DNA of 12,535 nucleotides. Source: Microbacterium sp. (GTDB lineage: Bacteria; Actinomycetota; Actinomycetes; Actinomycetales; Microbacteriaceae). A model generated the notes under the pieces. That model made no database searches. It saw nothing but the letters and a program-made list of their open reading frames with translations, and was not told where the DNA came from. Within the stretch, counting starts at the first letter, position 1. Each line of letters opens with the position of its first letter. This document shows, piece after piece, positions 1 through 6,433 of the stretch. A program made the translations under genes and the position numbers. The stretch is from positions 1-12,535 of the forward strand of contig QFPD01000018.1 in NCBI GenBank assembly GCA_003248845.1. The letters are read 5' to 3'.

Positions 1-552
1 CTCGTCGACGAGGAAGCCGATGCGCTCGGCGCCGGATGCGGCCAGGTGCGCGAGTCCCGCCCGCACGGCTGCGGCGTACCCCGTGCGGATGGTCATTCCG
101 CCCGCCGTGACGGTGAGATCGACGGCGGCGACCGGGATGCCGCGGGCGAGCGCCTCGCGCAGGATCGCGCGCTCATCGGCGGGATCGGGGAAGTACAGTC
201 CGTCCAGCTGCGCGCCCGCGAGGAGGTCGGGGCGGGAGTCGGGCAGCACCGTCACCGTGAACCCGCGCACGGATCCCGCCCGCACGAGCGCGTCGAGCTG
301 GCGCGCGCGCTGGAGGGCACGGCGGCCGTCCTGCAGCGAATTCGTCGCCATGACGAATCCGATCGTCATCGTCCGTCCGCTGCGGAGGGCCGCCGCGCTC
401 TTGTTCGGCGTATACCCGAGGGATGCCGCGATGGCCTTGATGCGATCCCGGGTCTCGGGGCGGAGGTTCCCGCGATCGTTGAGGGCCTGGCTCGTGGCGG
501 CGGTCGACACCCCGGCGCGCTCGGCGACGTCGCGCAGGGTGACCCGGCTCAT
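1..552 (-). CDS. LacI-family transcriptional regulator, N-terminal 184 residues (cut by window edge)
   Basis: Translating the minus strand from ATG 552-550 gives 184 open codons running off the left edge, so the C-terminus is missing. Residues 5-24 (TLRDVAERAGVSTAATSQAL) are the LacI helix-turn-helix. Residues 25-50 continue the domain (GYTPN at 46-50), and 51-57 (KSAAALR) match the hinge helix, with Leu56 where the hinge leucine normally inserts into the central CpG of the operator. From about 63 (TIGFVMA) a periplasmic-binding-protein-like effector domain starts; DGLYFP at 117-122, RGIPVAAVD at 138-146 and AERIGFLVDE at 175-184 fit it. The usual NPFF-type segment after the first strand is absent, so the ligand cannot be guessed. 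The start overlaps the hemA stop as ATGA, so it is probably made from the hemA mRNA. Family assignment is firm; a role in heme control is inference from position only. Confidence 0.9.
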   Translation of the reverse strand, partial: MSRVTLRDVAERAGVSTAATSQALNDRGNLRPETRDRIKAIAASLGYTPNKSAAALRSGRTMTIGFVMATNSLQDGRRALQRARQLDALVRAGSVRGFTVTVLPDSRPDLLAGAQLDGLYFPDPADERAILREALARGIPVAAVDLTVTAGGMTIRTGYAAAVRAGLAHLAASGAERIGFLVDE

Positions 553-1853
553 TCCGCGTCCCGCCCGGTGGGGGACGTCGCGGAGGCGTCGGGTGGCGTC
601 TGTGCCGCCGGGAACACTGTCCGGACGGCATCCGCCCAGTCCGGTCCCGTCCCGGCGGCGGCGAGGCCATGGCCGCGGGCGATGAGGCCGTGCAGCAGAG
701 CGCCGGAGAAGTGCCGGAGCACCGCTTCGGTCTCGGCATCGGCGCCGCGCACGCGTGCCCGCGCGATCTCGGCATCCATCACTTCGTGCACGTAGCCGCG
801 CATCGCGACGACCGCGGGCGAGACCTCGTGCACGCGGCGTGCCATCGCGTGCCGCTGCGCCGCCGTCGCCACGATGAGGCGCGCCTCGTCGATCGTCGCG
901 AACTCGTCGATCGGCGCGTGCACGCGGATCGTGTCCAGGTCGAGCACGTCGATGCCCGGGAGCGAACGCAGGCCCGGGTCGACATTGCGCGGCATGCCGA
1001 GGTCGATGACGAGCTGCGCGCGCACGCTCTCGCCTGTGCGGGCGAGGGCGGCACGAGCGGCGCCGTGCGCCTCGGTCGTCAGCGCGTACGTATCGGTCGT
1101 CGTCGTGCAGGTGACGACGACGTCGGCGAGAGCCGCTTCGGCCGCGTAGTCGGCGGCCGACACGGGCACGAGGTGCTCGCGCTGCGCGAAGCGCGAACGC
1201 CCCGATCGGGAGTGCACGCGGATGTCCTGCGCGCCGACGGCGCGGAGGGCGGCGAGCGATGCCGCAGCGTACCGCCCCGTCCCCACGAGCAGGACGCGCG
1301 CATCCTCCCAGGCGCCGACGCGCGAGCCGGCGAGCTCGACCGCGAGGCGTACCAGCGAGCGCCCCGACTCGCCGAGGCGCGTGGAGTTCTTGACGGCGCG
1401 CGAGGTCTCGGTCGCGCGCTGGAAGAGGTGTTCGAGCGGGGCGGTGGTGACGCCGCCGCGCCGTGCACTCTCGAGAGCGCGCTTGACCTGGCCGGCGATC
1501 TCGTCTTCGCCGACAGCGACCGAGTCGAGCCCCGCAGTGACGGTGAACAGATGCTGCGCGACGTCGTTCCCGTGGGCGAAGTCGACGGTGTCGCGGACCC
1601 GGCGAAAGGACAGCGCGGACAGATCCGCGATCCTCTCCATCGCGGCATCCATCGCCGGCAGCGGCGAGGGATCGTTGTGATCGTCGACGTCGAAGTAGGC
1701 CTCGAAGCGATTGCACGTCGCCAGGACCACGGCGCCGCGGATCGCGTCGTGGGCCTGTGCGAGCTCGGAGGCCGCGGCGTCGCCCAGCACGGAGAGGCGC
1801 TCCAGGTCTTCGAGAGGCATGGTGCGCTGGTGGGCGGTGAGACAGACGAGCAT
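549..1853 (-). CDS. hemA: Glutamyl-tRNA reductase HemA
   Basis: HemA reduces glutamyl-tRNA(Glu) with NADPH to glutamate-1-semialdehyde, the committed step of C5-pathway tetrapyrrole synthesis in the cytoplasm. The 434-residue length is normal for actinobacteria. The catalytic Cys is Cys47 in ATCNRFEAY. VGEDEIAGQVKRAL (114-127) is the family signature of the catalytic domain. VLLVGTGRYA (187-196) is the NADPH-binding glycine loop, and a helical dimerisation region with a conserved LLH follows near the C-terminus. The start is ATG 1853-1851: a TATACT box ends 7 nt upstream and no Shine-Dalgarno is present, which is the leaderless pattern. It diverges from the hemE operon and its stop overlaps the start of a LacI-type gene. 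The Ala/Pro/Thr-rich last 20 residues look unstructured. Confidence 0.97.
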   Translation of the reverse strand: MLVCLTAHQRTMPLEDLERLSVLGDAAASELAQAHDAIRGAVVLATCNRFEAYFDVDDHNDPSPLPAMDAAMERIADLSALSFRRVRDTVDFAHGNDVAQHLFTVTAGLDSVAVGEDEIAGQVKRALESARRGGVTTAPLEHLFQRATETSRAVKNSTRLGESGRSLVRLAVELAGSRVGAWEDARVLLVGTGRYAAASLAALRAVGAQDIRVHSRSGRSRFAQREHLVPVSAADYAAEAALADVVVTCTTTTDTYALTTEAHGAARAALARTGESVRAQLVIDLGMPRNVDPGLRSLPGIDVLDLDTIRVHAPIDEFATIDEARLIVATAAQRHAMARRVHEVSPAVVAMRGYVHEVMDAEIARARVRGADAETEAVLRHFSGALLHGLIARGHGLAAAGTGPDWADAVRTVFPAAQTPPDASATSPTGRDAE

Positions 1854-1868
1854 CGTGGGTAGTATAAC
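1839..1868 (+). promoter_or_regulatory. Candidate promoter of the hemE-hemL operon
   Basis: GAGACA at 1839-1844 (4 of 6 to TTGACA), an 18-nt spacer and TATAAC at 1863-1868 (5 of 6 to TATAAT) form the best forward promoter before hemE. Initiation would fall near 1875. The -35 lies inside the first codons of divergent hemA and the -10 shares bases with the hemA -10, so the two polymerases could not bind together. TAGTAT at 1860-1865 is an alternative -10. Confidence 0.45.
1854..1866 (-). promoter_or_regulatory. Probable leaderless hemA promoter (-10 box)
   Basis: Read on the minus strand, TATACT (1866-1861) is followed by ACCCACG and then the hemA ATG. A -10 hexamer ending 7 nt before the start codon would place transcription initiation at or next to the A of ATG, giving a leaderless mRNA. 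There is no purine-rich ribosome site upstream, which agrees. The -35 region (about 1890-1884, TTCGGT-like) is poor. The transcription start itself is inferred. Confidence 0.6.
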
Positions 1869-1876
1869 GATTAACT
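1861..1876. promoter_or_regulatory. AT-rich imperfect palindrome, candidate operator
   Basis: The 16-mer AGTATAACGATTAACT matches its own reverse complement at 10 of 16 positions and is centred on a CpG (1868-1869). Its inner ten bases fit the core W-N-A-N-C-G-N-T-N-W shared by many LacI-family operators, although the outer TG/CA of a catabolite-responsive element are missing. It covers the -10 boxes of both divergent promoters, so a bound repressor would affect hemA and the hemE operon together. It is one of the few AT-rich patches in the window. Operator function is inferred from symmetry and position. Confidence 0.35.
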
Positions 1877-1887
1877 TCCGCCGAACC

Positions 1888-1892
1888 GAAGG
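1888..1892 (+). promoter_or_regulatory. Ribosome binding site GAAGG that bears on the hemE start
   Basis: GAAGG lies 8 nt before an in-frame TTG (1901-1903), an ideal distance, but its last base is the first base of the GTG at 1892, so it cannot serve that GTG. This favours initiation at TTG 1901, three codons downstream of the longest open frame, unless the GTG is used without a Shine-Dalgarno. Confidence 0.45.
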
Positions 1893-3049
1893 TGTCCCCG
1901 TTGCGTCTCCCGCTGTCCCACACCCATCCGCTCGCCGCCGCCGACGGCTCTTCGCGGGACACGTCGGCCTCGCGACTCGTTCGCGCGCTGCGCGGGGACC
2001 GACCGGACGTCACCCCCGTGTGGTTCATGCGGCAGGCCGGGCGCTCGCTGCCCGAGTACCGAGCGTTGCGCGCAGCCGGCGGCACCATGCTCGAGGCGTG
2101 CCTCGACCCGGCCACGGCGAGCGAGATCACGCTGCAGCCGGTGCGCCGGCACGGCGTGGATGCCGCCGTGTTCTTCAGCGACATCGTCGTGCCGCTCCGC
2201 CTCGTCGGCGTCGACGTCGAGATCGCGGCCGGGCGCGGTCCCGTCTTCCCCGAGCCCGTGCGCACGGCCGCGGACGTCGCGCGTCTCGTGCGTATCGACC
2301 CGGCGCTCGTCGAGGAGCGCGGCGAGGCGGTCGTCGATGCCGTGCAGCGCACGACCGCGATGCTCGCCGAGGAGGGCGAACGCCGCGGGGAGGCGCTGCC
2401 GCTCATCGGGTTCGCGGGAGCACCGTTCACGCTCGCGGCGTACCTCGTCGAGGGCGGGCCCTCGAAGGACCACCTGGGCGCGCGCAGCCTCATCCACTCC
2501 GACCCTGCCGCGTGGCACGACCTGACGCACTGGCTCGCCGAGGTCACGGGACGCTTCCTCGCGCTGCAGGTGCGCGCGGGAGCGAGTGCCGCGCAGCTGT
2601 TCGACTCCTGGGCGGGGGCGCTGTCGCCCGCCGACTACCGGCGTGCCGTGCTGCCGGCATCCGCCGCGGCTCTCGAGCCGGTGCGCGCGTTGGACGTCGA
2701 CGCCGCGGGGGAGAGGCCTGTTCCCCTCATCCACTTCGGCGTCGGCACGGGCGAGATCCTCGCCGACATGGCCTCGATCGGGGTGGACGCGCTGGGCGTC
2801 GACTACCGCGTGCCCCTTGATGTCGCGACCGCACGCGTCGGAGCGCACCTGACGTTGCAGGGCAACCTCGACCCGGCACTGCTCTTCGCGCCGGCGGAGG
2901 TCCGTCGTGCCGCGGTGCACGAGACGCTCACGGCGGGCCTCGGGGCGCGCGCCCATGTGTTCAACCTCGGGCACGGCGTCCCGAAGGACACCGATCCGGA
3001 CGTCCTCACCGACCTCGTCCGCACGGTCCACGCCTGGCGGGCTTCGTGA
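1892..3049 (+). CDS. hemE: Uroporphyrinogen III decarboxylase HemE
   Basis: HemE removes the four acetate carboxyl groups of uroporphyrinogen III to give coproporphyrinogen III, without a cofactor. At 385 residues from GTG 1892 it has every family landmark: VWFMRQAGRSLPEYR (43-57, with Arg47 and Arg51 binding substrate carboxylates), FFSDI (94-98) with catalytic Asp97, GFAGAPFTLAAYLVEGG (173-189) with Tyr184, DSWAGALSP (238-246), GNLDP (324-328) and FNLGHGVP (357-364) with His361. The start is uncertain: TTG 1901 has a GAAGG site at 8 nt, the GTG has none, and the difference is only three residues before the conserved core. It is the first gene of an eight-gene operon divergent from hemA, and its stop overlaps the next start (GTGA 3046-3049). 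Confidence 0.97.
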   Translation: MSPLRLPLSHTHPLAAADGSSRDTSASRLVRALRGDRPDVTPVWFMRQAGRSLPEYRALRAAGGTMLEACLDPATASEITLQPVRRHGVDAAVFFSDIVVPLRLVGVDVEIAAGRGPVFPEPVRTAADVARLVRIDPALVEERGEAVVDAVQRTTAMLAEEGERRGEALPLIGFAGAPFTLAAYLVEGGPSKDHLGARSLIHSDPAAWHDLTHWLAEVTGRFLALQVRAGASAAQLFDSWAGALSPADYRRAVLPASAAALEPVRALDVDAAGERPVPLIHFGVGTGEILADMASIGVDALGVDYRVPLDVATARVGAHLTLQGNLDPALLFAPAEVRRAAVHETLTAGLGARAHVFNLGHGVPKDTDPDVLTDLVRTVHAWRAS

Positions 3050-4485
3050 CGGACGACCGGACACACGGCTCGGGCGACGCGGTCGACGTCGTCGTGATCG
3101 GAGGCGGCGTCGCGGGTCTCGCGGTCGCCCACGATCTCGCGCGCGCCGGCGTGCGCGTCGTGCTGCTCGAAGCGGCCGACGAGCTCGGCGGCCTCCTCCG
3201 CCGCGGTCGGGTCGCGGGCATCGACATCGACCTCGGCGCCGAGTCCTTCGCGACCCGCACCGATGCCGTGGCGCGACTCGTCGCCGATGCCGGGCTGCCG
3301 CTCGATCTCGTACGGCCGCAGCCGGGTGGCGCGGCGCTCGTCCTCGCGGACCCCTCCGGCGTCGGCGGCGTCACCCGCGGCCCGCTGCCGCGCCGCACCG
3401 TCCTCGGCATCCCAGCCGATCCGCTCGCCGCCGACGTCGTCGCCCTCATCGGAGCGGAGGCCGCGGCACGTGCCGCGCGGGAACGCGACCTCCCCGCTTT
3501 CGACGCGGCCGCGACGCCCGAACCGTCGCTGTTCGACCTCGTCGCCGAGCGGCTCGGAGCCGTCGTCGCCGAGCGGCTCGTCGACACCCTGTGCCGCAGC
3601 ATCTACTCGCGCGCGGCGCGCGCCGCGCGGCTCTCCGAGCTGCACCCGGGACTCTGGGCCGCCTTCTGCGCGACCGGACACCTGACGGATGCCGCGGCGC
3701 AGCTCGCGGCGGAGGCTCCTGCCGGATCGGCGGTCGGCGGCATCGCGGGCGGCATGTGGCAGCTGCCCTTCGCGCTCGCGCGCGCCGCGCAGACGCACGG
3801 CGCCGTCCTCCGCACGGGCGTCGCTGCTCGGGCGATCACGGGAGAGCCCGGCGCCTTCGTCATCGAGACGGAGGGCGGTCCGCTCGACGCGCGGCGCGTC
3901 GTTGTCGCGACGGGCAGCCGTGCCGCCGCCGCCCTGCGCCCGAGCGCGCCCGGCGCTGACGGTGCCGCCGCAGACGCCGGCGTCGTCCGCCTCGTCGCCG
4001 CGGCCGTCGACCGCCCCGACCTTCCCGACCTTCCCGTCGGGTCCGGCGTCATCGTCGATGCGGCCGTGCCGTCCGCCGCGAAGGCGCTCACGCAGATCAC
4101 TGCGAAGTGGGCGTGGGCCCGCGCCGCCGCGCCCGCCGGTCGCCATCTCGTCCGGCTCTCCGCACGCGATGCTTCTCCGGGGGCGTCGGTGCCGGATCTC
4201 GATACCCCTGCAGCGTTCGCGCGGGAGGTGACGCTGTTGACGGGCGTGCCGATCGCCGCCGCCGAGGTCGTCGATGTCGTCGTGCAGGAGTGGCGGGATG
4301 CCGTGCCCGGCGCCGCACCCGACGACGATATCCGCGCGGACGCCCGCGGCATCCATCGCGTGGGCGCCGCCGTCGCCGGCACCGGCCTCGCCTCCGTCCT
4401 CCCGCACGCCCGCGCCCTCGCCGCCCGCGTGGCGGACGAGCTTGCCCCCGCTCACCCCGTCTATCCCACGAGGAGTCACGCATGA
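3046..4485 (+). CDS. cgoX: Coproporphyrinogen III oxidase, oxygen-dependent, CgoX/HemY type
   Basis: This FAD enzyme removes six electrons from coproporphyrinogen III using O2 to give coproporphyrin III; it is often labelled protoporphyrinogen oxidase (hemG/hemY). Residues 14-34 form the dinucleotide-binding fold with GGGVAG (19-24), and Glu42 in VVLLEAADELGGLL is the expected FAD-ribose ligand. The C-terminal segment VAGTGLASVLPHARALAA is the second FAD-contacting motif of the monoamine oxidase/PPOX family. The length of 479 residues is usual. With ChdC and CpfC beside it, the copro-specific role is the better reading (inference from context). It starts at GTG 3046 with no clear ribosome site, overlapping the hemE stop by 4 nt, so coupled translation is likely. 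The Ala-rich stretches (e.g. 269-318) are typical of such GC-rich genes. Confidence 0.93.
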   Translation: MTDDRTHGSGDAVDVVVIGGGVAGLAVAHDLARAGVRVVLLEAADELGGLLRRGRVAGIDIDLGAESFATRTDAVARLVADAGLPLDLVRPQPGGAALVLADPSGVGGVTRGPLPRRTVLGIPADPLAADVVALIGAEAAARAARERDLPAFDAAATPEPSLFDLVAERLGAVVAERLVDTLCRSIYSRAARAARLSELHPGLWAAFCATGHLTDAAAQLAAEAPAGSAVGGIAGGMWQLPFALARAAQTHGAVLRTGVAARAITGEPGAFVIETEGGPLDARRVVVATGSRAAAALRPSAPGADGAAADAGVVRLVAAAVDRPDLPDLPVGSGVIVDAAVPSAAKALTQITAKWAWARAAAPAGRHLVRLSARDASPGASVPDLDTPAAFAREVTLLTGVPIAAAEVVDVVVQEWRDAVPGAAPDDDIRADARGIHRVGAAVAGTGLASVLPHARALAARVADELAPAHPVYPTRSHA

Positions 4486-5171
4486 CTGAATCCACGCCTC
4501 TCGGCTACACCCTGTTCGCCGTGCTCGCCGGCCCCCGTCCGCGGATCGCCGCTCCCGACACCGCCGCCCTCGCCGAACTCGAGGTCGCCGTCGCCGCGCT
4601 CGCGGCGGACGGCGTGACGCTACGCGGCCTCTACGACGTCACAGGCATGCGCGCCGAAGCCGATCTCATGGTGTGGCTCCACACGGCCCCGGGGTCGGAT
4701 GACGACCCGGCATCCCTGCAGAAGGCGTTGCGAGCTCTCCGACGAACGCGCGCCCTCTCCGACTTCCACATCGTGTGGAGCGTCATGGGCGTGCACCGCG
4801 AGGCGGAGTTCAACAAGCGCCACGTGCCCGGCTACCTCCGGGGCGAGCACGCCCGCGGCTGGCTGTGCCTGTACCCGTTCGTGCGCAGCTATGAGTGGTA
4901 TCTGCTGCCCGACGAGGAGCGCTCGGGCATGCTCGCCGAGCACGGCCGTAAGGGTGCGCGGTTCAGCGAGGTCGTCGCGAACACGGTGTCGACGTTCGGT
5001 CTGAGCGACTACGAGTGGCTGCTGCCCCTCGAGAGCGACGACCCCATCCATCTCGTCGACATGATGCGCGACCTCCGTGCGACGGGCGCCCGTCGCCACG
5101 TGCGCGAGGAGGTGCCGTTCTATACGGGCCGGCGCATCGAGATCGCTGAGCTCGCGGAGGTGCTGGACTGA
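4482..5171 (+). CDS. chdC: Coproheme decarboxylase ChdC (HemQ)
   Basis: ChdC performs the last step of the coproporphyrin-dependent pathway, oxidative decarboxylation of the propionates at positions 2 and 4 of coproheme to vinyls with H2O2, giving heme b. The 229-residue protein belongs to the chlorite-dismutase-like superfamily. Visible key residues are Tyr131 in YPFVRSYEWY (the radical tyrosine), His154 in LAEHGRKG (the proximal heme ligand) and His114 in FNKRHVPGY. Each falls four residues before the Corynebacterium diphtheriae positions Tyr135, His158 and distal His118, so this is the actinobacterial clade. The start ATG 4482 has AGGAG at 4471-4475, 6 nt upstream, and overlaps the cgoX stop (ATGA). 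Its stop shares one base with the next start (TGATG). Confidence 0.96.
   Translation: MTESTPLGYTLFAVLAGPRPRIAAPDTAALAELEVAVAALAADGVTLRGLYDVTGMRAEADLMVWLHTAPGSDDDPASLQKALRALRRTRALSDFHIVWSVMGVHREAEFNKRHVPGYLRGEHARGWLCLYPFVRSYEWYLLPDEERSGMLAEHGRKGARFSEVVANTVSTFGLSDYEWLLPLESDDPIHLVDMMRDLRATGARRHVREEVPFYTGRRIEIAELAEVLD
5156..5160 (+). promoter_or_regulatory. Ribosome binding site of cpfC
   Basis: GGAGG, 10 nt before ATG 5171, inside the end of chdC. It supports the long start that includes the unusual N-terminal extension. Confidence 0.6.
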
Positions 5172-6433
5172 TGGCTGCGCAGAACATCGGAGCGGTGGAT
5201 GCCGAGTCTCCCGCTGCATTCCGGCCGAAGCCGCCGCGCGCCACCGGGGTGCCGCCGTGCGCGACGGCGCCCGACGGGTCGCCGTGCGTCGTGCCCGGTG
5301 CGACCGCCGCCGCCGCGAGCGGCGCCCCCCACGTCTCGGCGCCCACGGCGTATGACGGTGTGCTGCTGCTCGGCTTCGGCGGTCCGGAGGGGCAGGACGA
5401 CGTCATCCCGTTCCTGCGCAACGTCACGGCCGGCCGCGGCATCCCCGACGAGCGCCTGGAAGAGGTCGCGCACCACTACCGGCACTTCGGCGGGGTGTCG
5501 CCCATCAATCAGCACAACCGCGAGTTGAAGGCGGCACTGGATGCCGAGCTGGCGGCCCGCGGCCTTGATCTCCCCGTCTACTGGGGCAACCGTAACTGGA
5601 TGCCGTACGTGACCGACGCGCTCGCGTCGGCCGTCGCCGACGGTCGCACGCGTCTCATCGCCCTCGCGACAAGCGCGTACTCGTCGTACTCGTCGTGCCG
5701 CCAGTACCGGGAGGATCTCGCCGACGCCGTCGAGGCGACCGCGCTGGGCGGCCGCGTCGAGATCGACAAGGTGCGCCAGTTCTTCGACCACCCCGGTTTC
5801 GTCGCACCGTTCGCCGAGGGGGTCCGCGATGCGCTCGCAGGACTCCGCGCCGACGGATTCGGCGACCACGAGATCGAGATCCTCTTCTCGACGCATTCGA
5901 TCCCGTACTCCGACGCCGACCGCTCGGGGCCGCCCGACGCGGGGTTCGGCCCGGGCGGCGCTTACGTCGCGCAGCACGTCGCCGTCGCCGCGGCGATCCT
6001 CGACAGGCTCGGTGAGAGCGTCGCGTGGCAGCTCGTCTTCCAGAGCCGGTCCGGTCCGCCGCAGGTGCCGTGGCTCGAGCCCGACATCAACGATGTGATC
6101 GCCGCGCTGCCGGGCGAGGGCCGGCGGGCTGCGGTGATCGTCCCCCTCGGATTCGTCAGCGACCACATGGAGGTGCTCTGGGACCTCGACACCGAGGCGA
6201 TGGAGACCGCCGCCGAGCACGGCATCACCGCCGTTCGGACGCCGACCCCTGGCATCCATCCGGCCTACGTCGCGGGACTCGTCGATCTCATCGTCGAACG
6301 CCTGGACGGCACGGATGCCGCAGATCGCCCGCACGAGACGGCGCTCGGCCCCTGGTACGACGTGTGCCGACCGGGCTGCTGCGAGAACAAGCGGCTCGGG
6401 TTCCAGCCGGCGCTCGCCGGGGCGGGACAGTGA
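5171..6433 (+). CDS. cpfC: Coproporphyrin III ferrochelatase CpfC (HemH)
   Basis: CpfC inserts Fe(II) into coproporphyrin III to give coproheme, the substrate of ChdC encoded just upstream. Landmarks in the 420 residues are the first strand GVLLLGFGGPE (63-73), HHYRHFGGVSPIN (101-113), FSTHSIPYS (239-247) with metal-site His242, and GFVSDHMEVLWDLD (327-340) with Glu334. Cys176 (SSYSSCRQYRED) plus Cys399, Cys403 and Cys404 (CRPGCCEN) suggest the [2Fe-2S] cluster known in Mycobacterium and Caulobacter ferrochelatases. Odd: about 60 Ala/Pro-rich residues precede the fold and carry Cys30 and Cys39. The start is ATG 5171 with GGAGG 10 nt upstream and a TGATG junction with chdC; GTG codons at residues 27 and 41 have no better site, so the extension is probably translated. 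Confidence 0.95.
   Translation: MAAQNIGAVDAESPAAFRPKPPRATGVPPCATAPDGSPCVVPGATAAAASGAPHVSAPTAYDGVLLLGFGGPEGQDDVIPFLRNVTAGRGIPDERLEEVAHHYRHFGGVSPINQHNRELKAALDAELAARGLDLPVYWGNRNWMPYVTDALASAVADGRTRLIALATSAYSSYSSCRQYREDLADAVEATALGGRVEIDKVRQFFDHPGFVAPFAEGVRDALAGLRADGFGDHEIEILFSTHSIPYSDADRSGPPDAGFGPGGAYVAQHVAVAAAILDRLGESVAWQLVFQSRSGPPQVPWLEPDINDVIAALPGEGRRAAVIVPLGFVSDHMEVLWDLDTEAMETAAEHGITAVRTPTPGIHPAYVAGLVDLIVERLDGTDAADRPHETALGPWYDVCRPGCCENKRLGFQPALAGAGQ

Noticed and set aside
669..1862. Long plus-strand open frame antisense to hemA
   Set aside because: It mirrors hemA, which has complete family motifs on the other strand. The product is Arg/His/Gly-rich without any recognisable domain, as expected where high GC removes stop codons.
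1861..1876. Iron (DtxR/IdeR) or classical cre operator
   Set aside because: The outer TG/CA of a cre site are absent and the 19-bp TTAGG-type iron box is not matched. Only a loose LacI-family core fits, so it is reported as a candidate of unknown owner.
2803..4479. 558-codon minus-strand open frame opposite hemE/cgoX
   Set aside because: Low-complexity Arg/Asp/Gly translation with no motif. It is fully covered by cgoX, whose FAD motifs are intact. It is a GC-driven shadow.
3046..4485. Classical protoporphyrinogen oxidase as the main role of the FAD oxidase
   Set aside because: ChdC and an actinobacterial ferrochelatase adjoin it and no protoporphyrin-route copro decarboxylase (hemF or hemN type) is present in the window, so the coproporphyrin-specific role is preferred, though sequence alone does not exclude dual activity.
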